Part shown: one piece after another, positions 43,337 through 55,037 of the stretch
Layout: the number at the start of each line of letters is the position of its first letter
Numbering within the stretch: the first letter of the stretch is position 1
NCBI GenBank assembly: GCA_032716605.1
Contig: CM064572.1
Span: 40,086,132-40,150,131, forward strand
From: Paralithodes platypus
Taxonomy: Eukaryota; Arthropoda; Malacostraca; Decapoda; Lithodidae
DNA length: 64,000 nt
Reading direction: 5' to 3'
The notes under the pieces: generated by a model
What the model saw: only the letters and a program-made list of their open reading frames with translations
Database searches by the model: none
Told to the model about the DNA's origin: nothing
Program-made: the position numbers and the translations under genes

Positions 43337-44673
43337 TTCATCCATCTCAGCCACTGCCCTTTCTCTCTTTCACACATTTTTTGTTTGTGAGTATGGCAAT
43401 GTAAGTCTCCTTTGCTACTCTCTCACACACTCCTTTTGTTTGTCAATATGGCTGTGTTTGTCTCTCTCCCTCTCACACACTCTACTATTTGTCTGCACGA
43501 CTCTGTCTCTCTGTGTATGCCTCTTCTTTGTAAACAATCCTTCCCCAACCAATGTTAGATTTATTATGTACAGTAGGCCAATAAGTGATATCGGCACCAA
43601 GAATGTTTTGATCATAATAATGGTATCAGCAATTTCTAAGCTTGAGTTACTCATTTCGGGTGAGATATACAAACATGTTCCTACACATACTCATCCTATT
43701 CGACATCTGACAAACATTACTACAGCAAATAGCGAACCAAACGTAATGACAGCTGAGACATGACTTGTTGGCTCTACCGTACAGTATGTATGTATTTATG
43801 TTTTTATTATTACTAGATGTAAGTACTCAACTATTTCGATTAACATTCATAAAATCTCACTCCTGTGAGTCGAAACCTTTGTGATTTTACAATACAACAC
43901 TTTCGTTTTGTCATTGAGTATAATTTCTAAAACACATTCCAGTTGTTTTCCAATTTTTACCACATTAATGATAGCAATATGCTCTTACCTAAGTAAGACA
44001 ATATTATCCATTACTGTTTAGTTCATGAAAAGAACAGAACTTTCTGAAAGTTTCATAATTTAATATAAACTGTCCAGTGAATGGTAATCCAGTATCGCCC
44101 ATAGTCTAATTATATTCCATAGGAATAGAAGTGCACGATTGTAATCATGAATACATAACATAATCTACCCAGCCCTGCCTTACCATATGCTTAACCTAAG
44201 AAGTGGCATGGGGGTAATTAGACACCTCTCCCTGTGACGTATTTGAGCTGTTACCATCACTAAAGTATTCATTTACCATAAATAGCATTAATACTTATCC
44301 TAACGCGCCTATTATGGGCTGATTATAAAGGTATTAACCTGAAACAACAATAAACGAGTGAAAACAGCGTTTGGATGGTCAAAATCGGAGATACAGGCCG
44401 CGAGTTATATAATGTATGGGTGAGGCAACCTGCTTTCCCGCCAATTTCCCCCAAGGCCACTGAGACACAGTCGATCGATACTCTCTCTCTCTCTCTTGCA
44501 CTCGCTTGCTAACAGTGATACCAAGGCCCTGCTTGCAACTCGCTAATGTTAGCACGAAAATATACCTCAGAATAAGGGAATGACAGGGAAAGTAGGTGAT
44601 AACTGAAGGAGGGGAGGAAAGTGGGGAAGGAGGGGAGGGGAGGTAGAGGAGTGATATTTTGCATGGCCCAGGG

Positions 44674-44678
<5 letters not shown>
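43337..44678. other. No recognised gene
   Basis: AT-rich spacer. The 145-codon frame at 43,326-43,763 spans a (CTCTCACACACTC)-like imperfect repeat and has no family resemblance. From 44,100 to 44,678 I see nothing recognisable; a run of A follows at 44,679-44,706. Confidence 0.5.
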
Positions 44679-44708
<30 letters not shown>

Positions 44709-44713
44709 GATGT

Positions 44714-45201
44714 TTAACCCTTAATTAGCGGCGAGCAACATAAGTCGAGTTAAATAAAGCTGGACTATGTGGCAGCGCTCGACATAGGTCGAGTGGCAAT
44801 TTCAGCACGTAATGTGGCTGAAGAGAGAGAGACAAGTGGTGGCAGGAGACTAGCGAGCGTATGACTGCTCCAGACCACCGCGGCGAACCTACTGACCACA
44901 AATCTCAGCTCCCTCCTCTCTCTCACTCGCTACATACTCAATTATGTACTGAAAGTACCGAATTACTGCTTTTTGCACTCGCGTTGCACGGTTATTGCAA
45001 GAAAACTATACCATCATACAAGGATCGTTATGGTGTCATTCGAAAGCTCTGTTTATGCCCTTTCAGGGATAGGTACTTGTTTTACGTTCTGGTTCTTATT
45101 TAGGCATGAAAATGATAACGTAAACAGCCCTATTTTGGCTAAAAACACCCCGCTGTGCGGTACACATAAATAAACCGCATAGGCCGCTCGTAAGGTGTTA
45201 A
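44714..45201. mobile_element. Family E MITE, piggyBac-type (E3)
   Basis: 488 bp. TTAA, CCCTTAATTAGCGGCGAGC; the right end GCCGCTCGTAAGGTG, then TTAA (45,198-45,201). Colinear with E1 and E2 throughout. Confidence 0.85.
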
Positions 45202-45732
45202 AGTTGAATTTGTTTTTCTCTGACTCTAAGAGTCTTCCCCGCAGTCCGCCGGGGAACTCCATTAAGAGTCTTCCTGCAGTTCCCGGGTTAGTATAAAGTA
45301 GTTATTTTTCTAAATGTTCTAAAAATTTAGATAAGGACACGAAAATGCTATCATTCAAAAGCTTAACCCAAGGAGCGCGATAGTCCTTACAAAAGTGTCT
45401 GTATAGCGGATGCGCTAGGCCTCGTGGAAGAAAACCAGAGGATTTCAACTGGAAGCAATATGTGATTAGGTGGTATATTCCCCCTACACTACCTCTTTCC
45501 TCTCCCCCCAAGGTGTCCCCTCCCTTTTTCCCCTCCTTCCCACTTACCTCCTCTCAATTATTGGCTATTTTGCTTCATATTTTCGCCATTCCTCCTTTTC
45601 CCTGTACAAAATATGATGAGTTATGGTCTACACTCGCCGTCCCCTTCACATATGCGGAAGACAGGTGGGGCTGTCATTCTGCCTCAAGTAGGCCCAGGAA
45701 GCACATCTATGTCACTCTCTCTCTCTCGCCTC
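45202..45732. other. Spacer, pyrimidine-rich in part
   Basis: No gene recognised. A GCGCGATAGTCC...GCGCTAGGCCTCGTGGAAG phrase and the C/T-rich tract at 45,480-45,610 resemble 61,838-62,060. Confidence 0.45.
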
Positions 45733-47265
45733 TGTGACGTTAACCCCTCCCTTAGAACCGCATGGCTTGTCCTACAGTGACTCGCTAGGATCGCCAGGAC
45801 AGTGGATGTGGCTACAGTTTATGTATTAGGGTGCTTTATTTCAAATGAAAGCTCGTGTCATGGGCAGTCCAGAAAGGCTCTTTGTTTTCGCCCATGTCAA
45901 GGCTTTATATATTTAATTGCACGTATATGTTTTATCATTAAGTAGTAATGATAGGAATTGAGAGAGAGAGAGAGTAGAACAGAGTGAGAGGAGGCGCGTA
46001 GTGTTTTGCTATACTCGATGACGTCATAGCTGGCTGGCCTCGTGGGGATTCGTTGAGGGAGTATTTTACCATGCTTTGTGACGTCATGTTTGGCTGGCTT
46101 CTTTAGTATTGGTTGGAGGACTTGTCACCGCTTTTTTCCCACGCGGCTGGGGCTAGTGCTAGTATATATACAGCCCTCTCGCCACTTCTCCCTCAGATCT
46201 TGTTTCTAGAACGCATCCCTCTTCCCTTTGATACCTGTCCCCCCTCTGCACCTGAGAACCTTTTCCTCTGCCTATCTCTCTCATTTTCCATATCTTTCAC
46301 CCCCTTTTATTAATATTATACCCCCTCTGGTTAACTCTGCAAAATCAGTTTCATGCTGGCCAGTTGTATTGTGCGTTAAGGTCTGATATAACCCATGTAT
46401 GTTATTGTTAAGATAAGTTGATCACGAAGCATTGGTTGGCATTCATATTGTTCAGTACCCGGCTTCCTATAATTATTAGTGTTCTGCTGGATTAGATAAT
46501 GCTAGACTAGGAGTCTGATTATAAGGTATTGTTTCCTATGAGTGTTGGCTTTAGTTAAAAGCTGCACGACATACCTGAGAACTGGAGTTGATTTGAGTAA
46601 ATTCTAGTCTGTGTGCCATTGAACGTAAAGCATGCCCGAATGAGGGCTTTTTGCCTATACCATTCTGCACTGTTCTAAGCTCGTTGTTTGTCTTTGAGGT
46701 ACGCCAGGAGAACGCTTAATACTTCGGTATTAAGGTTTCTCAAGAGAGCTACCCTTTCCTATAACGTAATATTTGAAGCACAGACTTGAGATTTGCACTA
46801 GGCTATGCGGCATGCCATGCGCACCAGTATCTCGTATCATTGACTCTAGCTAGACTTTATCAGTCATAGTAGACATTAATTATATTAACCCAATTACTCT
46901 TTTATGCATACCCGTTTATGATTACACATGCATTTCGCAGCCTAGGTTGATGTATTGGGACACAAACGACTTAGGCTCTTTTTGTTGATAGGAATACTGC
47001 ATTGTCGTGGCGATTATTATTGTTGTAGCGTTTAGGATTTTCTTGGCCCCGAATGCATTATCCTGCCTTTTGTGTGCATAGCCTGCACGAGCATTGTTCC
47101 GCTGCCGTCCTTTTTGGGTTCCATTTCCGATTCGAGCATCTTGATAGCATCTAACATTTCAAGAAGATTCCTTGTTGGTGTTGAAGGACTTTAGTGCACT
47201 TTCTTTCATGCAGGTGTGCCTGACATTTATTGATTAAAGTAACGTAAGCTGTAACTTCTCTTACC
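45733..47265 (+). repeat. Diverged Gmr1-like LTR, 3'-truncated
   Basis: Begins TGTGACGTTAACC and follows the LTR at 32,534 through scattered matches: CTCGCTAGGATCGCCAGGAC, GATAATGCTAGACTAGG, GATAGCATCTAACATTTCAA, GAAGATTCCTTG and TAAAGTAACGTAA. Its last 300 or so bp are missing, cut where the LINE poly(A) begins. A TATA-like TATATATACAG lies at about 46,162. Confidence 0.75.
46019..46086 (+). promoter_or_regulatory. Two TGACGTCA (CRE) sites, 60 bp apart
   Basis: Perfect CRE palindromes at 46,019-46,026 and 46,079-46,086 within a direct repeat that also shares a ...TGGCTGGC tail, in the presumed U3. Confidence 0.45.
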
Positions 47266-47347
47266 ACCTTTTTTTTTTTTTTTTTTTTTTTTAAGAGACA
47301 ATGAACGGAGGAAGGAAAAACACAGATACACAAAGAGGTCCATGTGC

Positions 47348-48268
47348 CTAAAGACATCCTCCATTCATAAAATGTTTGTAACAACTGGATTTAAACATTT
47401 GTTGATTGTAAGATTGTGGAAAGCAATTCGAGGGAAGTGAATTCCAAAGAGTAGTAGCTCTGGGGATAAATGAATTCTGATAAGCAGAAGTTCTGCATTG
47501 TGGAGGAGAAAGTGTAAATTCATGGGCACTCTCAGCTGCCCTAGTTCTAAGGGGAAAGATGTGGAGAGGCGGCACAATTGAAGCAAGTTCCTCGGAACAA
47601 TTGCTGTGAAAATATCTGTAGAATAATGCAAGGGATGCAACGTTTCTTCGTATGGCTAATGTAGGAAGGTCCTGTGTGATTGCAGGGTTATTGATTAATC
47701 TAATAGCTTTATTTTGAATTTTGTCCAACTGCCTCAATGCAACCACTCCACTTCCACCCCACAGAGGTGAACAGTAATCCATCTGAGAACGCACATGACT
47801 TTTATATATTACGGCCAACTGCTCGCCAGTGAAGAATTCTCGAACTCTGTACAGGAGTCCCAGTTTTTTAGAGGCATTCTTAGCAATGCTTCTAACATAA
47901 TGTGTCCAGCTCAAGTTAGTAGTTAATGTTACACCGAGAATGTCAATACTAGGGGAAGTGGGAATCTTTTCATCATTACAAAATATATGGGAGTCAGTGA
48001 GATTCTGTCGGTTAGAAAATTGAATGTACTTGGTTTTCTGTGCATTAAAGGAAACTAGATGCTCTTGTCCCCATTCATTAATTCGAGAAAGGTCCTGGTT
48101 CAGAGAAATTGCAGTGTTTATTTTTGAATTTATAAGATCGGGTTGGGTGAAAGAATTGGTAAATGTGAAGGAACTGTGGAGTGTTGAGTCATCTGCGTAG
48201 GAATGTATTGGATTATGATTGGTAGATATGAGATCATTGATATGAATGAGGAACAGAGTTGGGGCCAA
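47348..48268 (-). pseudogene. LINE reverse transcriptase, C-terminal half
   Basis: 306 residues ending TAA. It starts in the APTLFLIHINDL block, has catalytic YADDST at about residues 24-29, INEWGQEHLVSFNAQKTKYI, DILGVTLTTNLSW and the thumb block RSQMDYCSPLWGG, and ends NSLPSNCFPQSYN. It differs from the CR1-like LINE of this window in YADD versus FADD and in a true poly(A). Frame changes separate it from the N-terminal half. Confidence 0.87.
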
Positions 48269-48667
48269 AACTGATCCCTGAGGAACACCAGCATTTATTG
48301 AGTGAAATTGAGAATAAAGGCCATCCTACCAGTACACGTAAGTTTCTGTTATGAAGATACGAAGAAATTAGTGGAACTAATGATGCAAGGCCGTAGTGTG
48401 ACATCTTCGACAGTAAGGATTGATGCCAGACTCTATCAAATGCCTTTGATATATCCAGTGCTATTGTATGTGTTTCACCATGTTGGTCGGTAGCTTGGTT
48501 GATTTGATGCGTAAGAAGGCAAAGAATGTCGCAGTTGATCGCCAGCGTCTGAAAGCATATTGCCTATCACTGATTAAGTTATTATTCTCCCATGCTTAAT
48601 TATGTGATTATTTAATATAATTTCAAAAACTTTGCCAAGAGTGGAAGTTATAGCTATTGGTCTGTAG
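48269..48667 (-). pseudogene. LINE reverse transcriptase, N-terminal half, frameshifted
   Basis: Read from the gap leftward: YRPIAITSTLGKVFE, later ALDISKAFDRVWHQ (about 48,430-48,475), GLASLVPLISSYLHNRNLRV and SINAGVPQG-like bases just before 48,268. At least two frame changes and a stop break it. Confidence 0.75.
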
Positions 48668-48767
48668 NNNNNNNNNNNNNNNNNNNNNNNNNNNNNNNNN
48701 NNNNNNNNNNNNNNNNNNNNNNNNNNNNNNNNNNNNNNNNNNNNNNNNNNNNNNNNNNNNNNNNNNN
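48668..48767. other. Assembly gap, 100 N
   Basis: Exactly 100 N, the conventional placeholder; true size unknown. It separates a LINE from the end of an LTR. Confidence 1.
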
Positions 48768-50237
48768 TACAGTGTTAATTTGCATAGTTACATTAAATAA
48801 AGGCGCAACTCGCAACATAACCACATCCAGGGTGTGCTTCTCACTCTTAGTCCAGGCAAGCCTGCTCGGACAGAGTCTCTAAGCCAAACCTTGACTCACA
48901 ATGCTCCACAAAAACTGTAAACTGTGGCACAATAACCTCATACAGAAATTAATAAACCCCTAGCTGTTAATCTGCCAGGCGGCAGAGGTCTAGCCGGCCG
49001 GATTATAGGCTTCGGATACACATGCTGAGCCACCTGCTCTAGCCTAGGGACGTTCCCAGGTCTGTGCGCCAAATTACTCTAATTGAAAGGGTGCATCTCT
49101 TGAGAGACTCAGATCCCAAGTATCTGACTCGCTCCTGGCGACCATCAAAAACAAAAGCAAGACGTGCTAGCGCAGTGCTGATGTGGACTAGGCAAGGGCC
49201 CCTCAAACATAACACAACACTAGACACACAGGGACCCACAGACAAGAAAATGCCCCCAGACTCCCACGGGTATCCTAGTAAAGTCGTGCGGGTCCCACAG
49301 GGACTCGCACCCAGCAGACTTTACTTAAAGGATCGGGACAAAAAGCCTCCCCTCCGGTCTAGCCCTGCCTAACCTGACACAAGAACACACTGAGCCAAGC
49401 ATGAAACCACAACAAATATGGGACAACAAAAACAAGCTTCCTAGTTGTCTCAAAACAATTACATCACTCTGCATAAGGCCCAAAATCCTATCTAGTTATC
49501 TGAGAGCTCGTCGTTAATACAATAATAGATATAAGGTCTATCAAGAGGGATGGGATAATTAAATAGATTGGGTGAAGTAGTGGAAGGAAGGTATACACAG
49601 TAAGAGAGAAAGTTTCTAAGTGGGGTTTGAGGAGGGATAGATATCAAGGGGTCCAAAGGGTACGACAGTGAGAGGTGAGCTCCTGAGTCCTTGAATCTGT
49701 CCTGGACCCTGCCCTAGGCATTGCAGAGATACATCCCAGGCTTGGCAATCACTCAACACACGTTGCCGGGTCAACAATCGTTCCTACCCGAAGGGCCGGT
49801 GAGTCAGAAACTACAACGGGATTTTTTGGCCAAACGTTGCGATCAAATGCATCATGGCAAACATTCAGCGCTCGTCCCAAGCTAGACTCTCCCAGGCGCG
49901 AAGCAACTTCCCCCCAGGCCGGTCTCTCTCTCGCCGCTCGTCTCCTCCCACTCTCACTAGACTTACATTCTTATATATTAGAATGAAACAATGCAACTAT
50001 CGAGAATAAAAATATACTAAGATGCGTTTGGTTAAGAATAAGGGCAGCTACAAGCTGTGAAACTAACATAAGAATATCCCAGACCAGTAGTTACATTGTT
50101 TCCGTCAGGATTTTAAAAAATAAATTTTAAAAACTAAGGAAAAAGCCGCCGGCCGGCTGCCGCCAGCCGGTTTCTAAACGGCTGGGCAGCCAACGTGCGC
50201 GCATGCCCGCACGTGGCTACTATGCAGAAGCGTCACA
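48768..50237 (-). repeat. 3' LTR of the deleted element, truncated by the gap
   Basis: At least 1,470 bp, colinear with 51,298-52,696. The last 570 or so bp fall in the gap. Many 1-2 nt indels relative to the other LTR. Confidence 0.85.
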
Positions 50238-50455
50238 AACCCAATATCAAAGTCCTCAGCTGATCTTTCCTCATGCCACTTAAACCCTGGTGACCCTGAA
50301 GACCTGCCACACACTTTAAGCCATACTTATTCAGCTTCAACACCCTGGCAGCGGTCAGGGGGCACTCTAAAAATCTTCTAGCACCCTCCTACGCTATCGA
50401 CTAGCCACTCCACAGGTCTTTCTTCCTCCGAGCCCGTATCGTGACCATGACCCAT
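50238..50455 (-). pseudogene. Gag N-terminal fragment
   Basis: ATG at 50,455 (MGHGHDTGSEEERPVEWLVD), then a stop and a frame change. In the next frame LKLNKYGLKCVAGLQGHQGL and SGMRKDQLRTLIL parallel the gag block CGLHLIAKVLGISNIVGMSK of the full element. It stops where the 3' LTR begins, so all later gag and pol sequence has been deleted. Confidence 0.7.
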
Positions 50456-50721
50456 CACTGTGTTATCTTTCTGATGTATTAGATATGTTTGTGTACTGCA
50501 AGATAATTATCCCTACGGTTATAGAATGTGCCTTATCTCCTATGCAAGTAATGTAATATACTAGATGTTATTTAAAGTCTTTTTTAATGTGTTATATTGG
50601 TTTCTCTATTTAAAAAAAAATTATATGTCAACTGTATTCCTCTAATCATAAGGAATCTCAAAACAATGACCACACTATATTCGTTCTGTTCAGTAAAATC
50701 CCTATGGCAAGGTCGCCCATT
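50456..50721 (-). other. PBS and leader of the deleted element
   Basis: The minus strand begins AATGGGCGACCTTGCCATAG directly after the LTR, then an AT-rich leader. It parallels 34,394-34,593. Confidence 0.75.
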
Positions 50722-52696
50722 TGTTACGTCCTGGGTATATATATCTAACACTTGGGCTTCCTTTCTCATTGGCCTACTAGGTATGCGGCAACAAGCAACA
50801 ACGGAAAAAAAGCTAGATCCAACCCTTATCTATAAAACGCCAGGCAGACAAACCCCCCCAACCCTAAACCGTCAAGAGTCCTGCCTGTGACAACAAGGTA
50901 ATCCTATGACTCGGTTACAAGGAGGCACGCACTATAAGAATGCCTGATAGTCAAACAGGTTATATAAAAGATCACACAATTAAGTGTGAATTTAAAGCCT
51001 GTCAAGGAAAAGATCAATACGGGAATTAAATTGCAGAAACAATTTAATAACAAACTAGAAGAAAGAGAAAGTACATTTAACGTTACATTAATTAATACAT
51101 CTTAATCACTCCCTGCGTGTAAAGAAGGGGTGAAAGCAAACAGTCCTCAAAACATTCTACACGGTAGACAATTGTGCGGGGTTCTACACCGCATGCGTCT
51201 ACTGTAGGATCTGATGCCTTGTAGCAAAGAAAGTACGTTTACGGATTTAGAGAAACATCTTAACGTCATAAGCCGGAAATAAATACGAGTGATAGGACCT
51301 ACAGTGTTATAATGGACATAGGTATAATTAAATAAAGGCGAAACTCGCAACATAAATCACATACAGGTGTGCTTCTCACTCTTAGTCAGGCATAGCCTGC
51401 TCGGACAGAGTCCTCCTAAGACCACGCTCCTGACTCACACTGCTCACAAAAACGGTAACTGTGGGCAACAATAACAAGCATACAGGAGATCATAAACCCC
51501 TAGCTGTTAATCTGCCAGGTGGCAGAGGTCTAGCCGGAAGGATAGAGGCTTTCGGATACCCGGGGTGAGCCACCTGCTCTAGCCTAGGGGACCGGTATCC
51601 CAAGATGTGTGCGCCAAATTACTCTAATTGACAAGGGTGCTCTCTTGAAGAGACTCAGATCGCAAGTATCTGACTCTCATCCTGGGCGACCCTTAAAACA
51701 CAAGCAAGACGTGCTAGCGCCAGTGCGTGAGTGGAATAGGCAAAGGGCCCTCACACAACACAACACTAGACACACAGGGACACAGACAAAGGAAAATGCC
51801 CCCAGACTCACCACGGGTATCCTATGAAAGTCGTGAGGGTCACAGGCACTTCGCACCAGCAGACTTTACTTAAGGATCGCAAAAAGCCTCCCCTCCGGCT
51901 CTAAGCCCCTGCTAACCTGCACACAAGAACACACTAGCAAGCATGAAACCACCAAATATGAGACAACAAAAAAGCTTCCTAGGTTCATTAACAATACATC
52001 TCCGCATAAGGCCCAAAATCCTATCTAATTATCTGAGAGCTCGTCGTTAATACAATAATAGATATAAGGTCTATCAAGGGGATGGGATAATTAAATAGAT
52101 TGGTGAAGTAGTGGAAGGAAGGTATACAAATTAAAAGAGAAAGTTTCTAAGTGGGGTTGAGAGGGATAGATATCAAGGGGGTCCGAAGGGTACGACAGTG
52201 AGGTGGGCTCTGAGTCCTTGAATCTGTCTGGACCCTGCACTAGGCATGCAGAATACATCCCATGCTTGGCAACACTCAACACAGTTGCCGGGTCAAAATC
52301 GTCTACCCCGTGCGTGAGTCGAAACTAAGCCTAACGTTGCAATCAAAATGCATATGGCAACGCTTCAGGCTCGTCCCAAGCTGGCAAGCGAAGCAACGTC
52401 CCAAGCCGGTCTCTCTCTCCCGTTCGTCTCCTCCCGCCCTAACTAGACTTACATCTTATATATTATAATGAAACAATCAATTATCGAGAATAAAATATAC
52501 TAAGATGCGTTGGTTAAGAATAAGGTCAGCTACAAGCTGTGAAACAACATAAGAATATCCCAGACATTAGTTACGTTGTCGTAGGATATATACTAAGGAA
52601 AAGCCTGCCGGCCGGCTGCCGCCAGCCGGTTTCTAAACGGCTGGGCAGCAGACGCGCGCGCATGCCCGCACGTGGCTACTATGCAGAAGTGTCACA
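50722..52696 (-). repeat. 5' LTR of the deleted element
   Basis: 1,975 bp, complete. A conserved GC-rich block (GCCGGCCGGCTGCCGCCAGC) lies near its start (about 52,610). TGT...ACA ends. Confidence 0.82.
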
Positions 52697-52870
52697 TGGT
52701 AAATAGCCTGACATAAAAACATACAAGACTTTTATGCGCCACTGTACACTACACTACAGCAGTGAACCTTTGGACAGCCACAGATGTCTGGGTAAAGTAC
52801 CTAAGCTAATCCCATAATTACTTGCCCGCGGCGGGTCAGCACTCCTTGACCTTTTACCTTTTCCTCACAG
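52697..52870. other. No recognised feature
   Basis: Short spacer between the LTR element and the satellite. Confidence 0.5.
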
Positions 52871-52876
52871 CTGGGA

Positions 52877-52921
<45 letters not shown>

Positions 52922-54030
52922 GTATTTCTTTTGTTATTTTATATATAGGCCTATTTTTCTTTATTGGGATTTATTATAGTCTTCATTTATTTTATTTATT
53001 TTATTTATATCATTTTATTTTATTTATAATTTTATTTAATTTATATATATATATATTGTTTGTATTGTTCCTGTTCCCCAGGGTGTCCATGGGACCACCC
53101 CCTAGGTCCAGAGCAAGGGCAGGGCCCATAATCGAGTATTTATAGTCAGTTTTATATATTGGGATTATTTAGTGGTATTTTTATTTATTTTATTTATATA
53201 ATGTTATTTTATTTAAAATTTTATTTCATTTATATATATATTTTGTTTTTATTGTTCCTGTTCCCCAGGGTGTCCATGGGACCACCCCCTAGGTCCAGAG
53301 CAAGAGCAGGGCCAATAATTGGGTATTTCTATTGTTATTTTATATATATTTTTATTTATTTGATTTTATTTATTTTATATATAAAGGTATATACCGTATA
53401 TATATCATTTTTTTGTCCTTGTCCCCTTCCCTGTTGTGTTGTTCCTGTTCCCCAGGGTGTCCATGGGTCTACCCCCTAGGTCCACAGAAAGGGCAGAGCC
53501 CATAATCGAGTATTTATAGTAATTTTTTTATATATTGAGATTTATTATATTTGTTATTTATTTTATTTATTTTATTTATATAATTTTATTTTATTTATAA
53601 TTTTATTTCATTTATATATATTTTGTTTTATTGTTCCTGTTCCCCAGGGTGTCCATGGGACTACCCCCTAGGTCCACAGCAAGGGCAGGGCCCATAATCG
53701 AGTATTTATATAGTTATTTTTTATATATTGGGGATTTATTTTGTTATTATTTATTTTATTTATATCATTTTATTTTATTTATAATTTTATTTCATTTATA
53801 TATATTTTGTTTTATTGTTCCTGTTCCCCAGGGTGTCCATGGGACCACCCCCTAGGTCCAGATCAAGGGCAGGGCCCATAATCGAGTATTTCTATTGTTA
53901 TTTTATACATATTTTTATTTATTTGATTTTATTTTTTTTATATATAGAGGTATAAATTATTATACCGTATTTATATAATTTTTGTTTTCTTGTTCCCTTC
54001 CCTGTTGTGTTGTTCCTGTTTCCCAGGGTG
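52870..54030. repeat. About 190-bp satellite in a three-unit higher-order array
   Basis: A GC-rich core (GTTCCTGTTCCCCAGGGTGT, CCATGGGACCACCCCCTAGG) starts at 53,067, 53,254, 53,441, 53,633, 53,817 and 54,012, separated by AT-rich spacers. The third and sixth cores share a special upstream phrase (CCCTTCCCTGTTGTGTT), so the larger period is about 565-570 bp. The last core changes to GTTTGGCCAAAGAGCC. Confidence 0.92.
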
Positions 54031-54076
54031 TTTGGCCAAAGAGCCCCAACGTATAAATATATTCTTATAATGCCAT

Positions 54077-54196
54077 ACTATGACTACGTCATGGTGTTCC
54101 CCCATTTGAATTACAAATTGCGGAACTATACCGTCATGAATCCATTATACTGACGTCATCTGGAATCGGATAATGCAAAACTATGACTACGTCATG
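54077..54196. repeat. Repeated TACGTCATG motifs with a CRE palindrome
   Basis: ACTATGACTACGTCATG occurs at 54,077-54,093 and 54,180-54,196. TGACGTCA lies between, at 54,151-54,158. Further CGTCAT phrases follow to 54,248. Confidence 0.6.
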
Positions 54197-54317
54197 ATGA
54201 AGTATACCAACGTCATATGGATCCAGTAATGGCGAACTTGCGTCATGACAACTATCAACGTTAATTACGTTTTTCCTTTATTTACATTTCTTGGTTTCAG
54301 CATCGTAAGCTAACTAC

Positions 54318-54484
54318 TGCCTGCCGCCATACGCCAGCCTGCCGCCATACGCCAGCCTGCCGCCATACGCCAGCCTGCCGCCATAAGCCAGCCTGCCGCC
54401 ATACGCCAGCCTACCGCCATAGGCCAGCCTACCGCCATACGCCACCCTACCGCCATACGCCAGCCTGCCGCTATACGCCAGCCT
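54318..54484. repeat. 18-bp minisatellite, nine units
   Basis: Unit CCTGCCGCCATACGCCAG with few variants. A tenth unit (ACCGCCATACGCCAGCTGCC) lies on the far side of the SINE at 55,022. Confidence 0.95.
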
Positions 54485-55022
54485 TTTTTTTTTTTTTTTT
54501 TTTTTTCTATATTCCAACTTACTTCCTCTCGGGCATAGGCTGAGAGCCTTAACATTCACCGCTTTACAATGAACAGTGAAGCCAGTGAGGTCTTGTTCCA
54601 GTCTACGGAGTGAGACATGTGAAGCACGCAGAGTACAACGAGCACCTGCCATCTTGCCTTCACATGAGGCACGGCGCCCACTCACTGCCCGAAACGAACC
54701 CATCTCTGAAGCCACCTCGTTCCCGTGCTTCACTGTCTCACCCACTACACTCGGACTCTCACACTACATACCACAACGCCACCTCTTGAGCAGATAACTC
54801 ACCAGGCATTGCACCCCTATAGCATATTTTGAATATGGGAATATTCATACAGTGCTATCAGGGAACAATGAGGGTATTTTATTGACGTTTCGTGGTAATG
54901 CACTGATACCAGGTACAGCACAAATTCCATCCCAATAATATCTTCCCATTGATACATCGGGATTTGAACCCGGGACCTTTGGATTACCAGGCCAGTGGCA
55001 AGACCACTCCACCACACCACAC
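54485..55022 (-). mobile_element. Bipartite tRNA-Thr-type SINE, full length
   Basis: Minus strand: tRNA-like head (55,018-54,945; B box GGTTCAAATCC; anticodon loop CTGGTAA, GGT = Thr), a 5' module to about 54,835, a 3' module to about 54,530 and an A-rich tail seen as a T run (54,485-54,507). Inserted in the 18-bp minisatellite with a duplication of about CGCCATACGCCAGC. Related copies at 29,592 and 63,790. Confidence 0.88.
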
Positions 55023-55037
55023 CGCCATACGCCAGCT

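Larger units (their letters stand above)
47269..48667 (-). mobile_element. Jockey/I-group LINE, 5' part lost in the gap
   Basis: Minus strand. The poly(A) tail shows as a T run at 47,269-47,292, then a short 3' UTR, the RT C-terminal half (47,348-48,268) and a broken RT N-terminal half up to the N gap. It is inserted at the end of the diverged LTR. Confidence 0.88.
48768..52696 (-). mobile_element. Internally deleted Gmr1-like LTR element
   Basis: Minus strand: 5' LTR 52,696-50,722 (TGTGACACTTCTGC ... GACGTAACA), PBS AATGGGCGACCTTGCC, a 484-bp internal remnant with leader and gag start, then a 3' LTR from 50,237 (TGTGACGCTTCTGC) into the gap. The PBS, leader phrase (ACTTGCATAGGA) and gag start correspond to those of the 32,534 element; LTR sequences differ widely. 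Protease, integrase and RT are absent. Confidence 0.85.

Noticed and set aside
43326..43763. 145-residue frame
   Set aside because: Starts with a non-ATG codon, spans a CT/CACA low-complexity stretch, and has no family resemblance.
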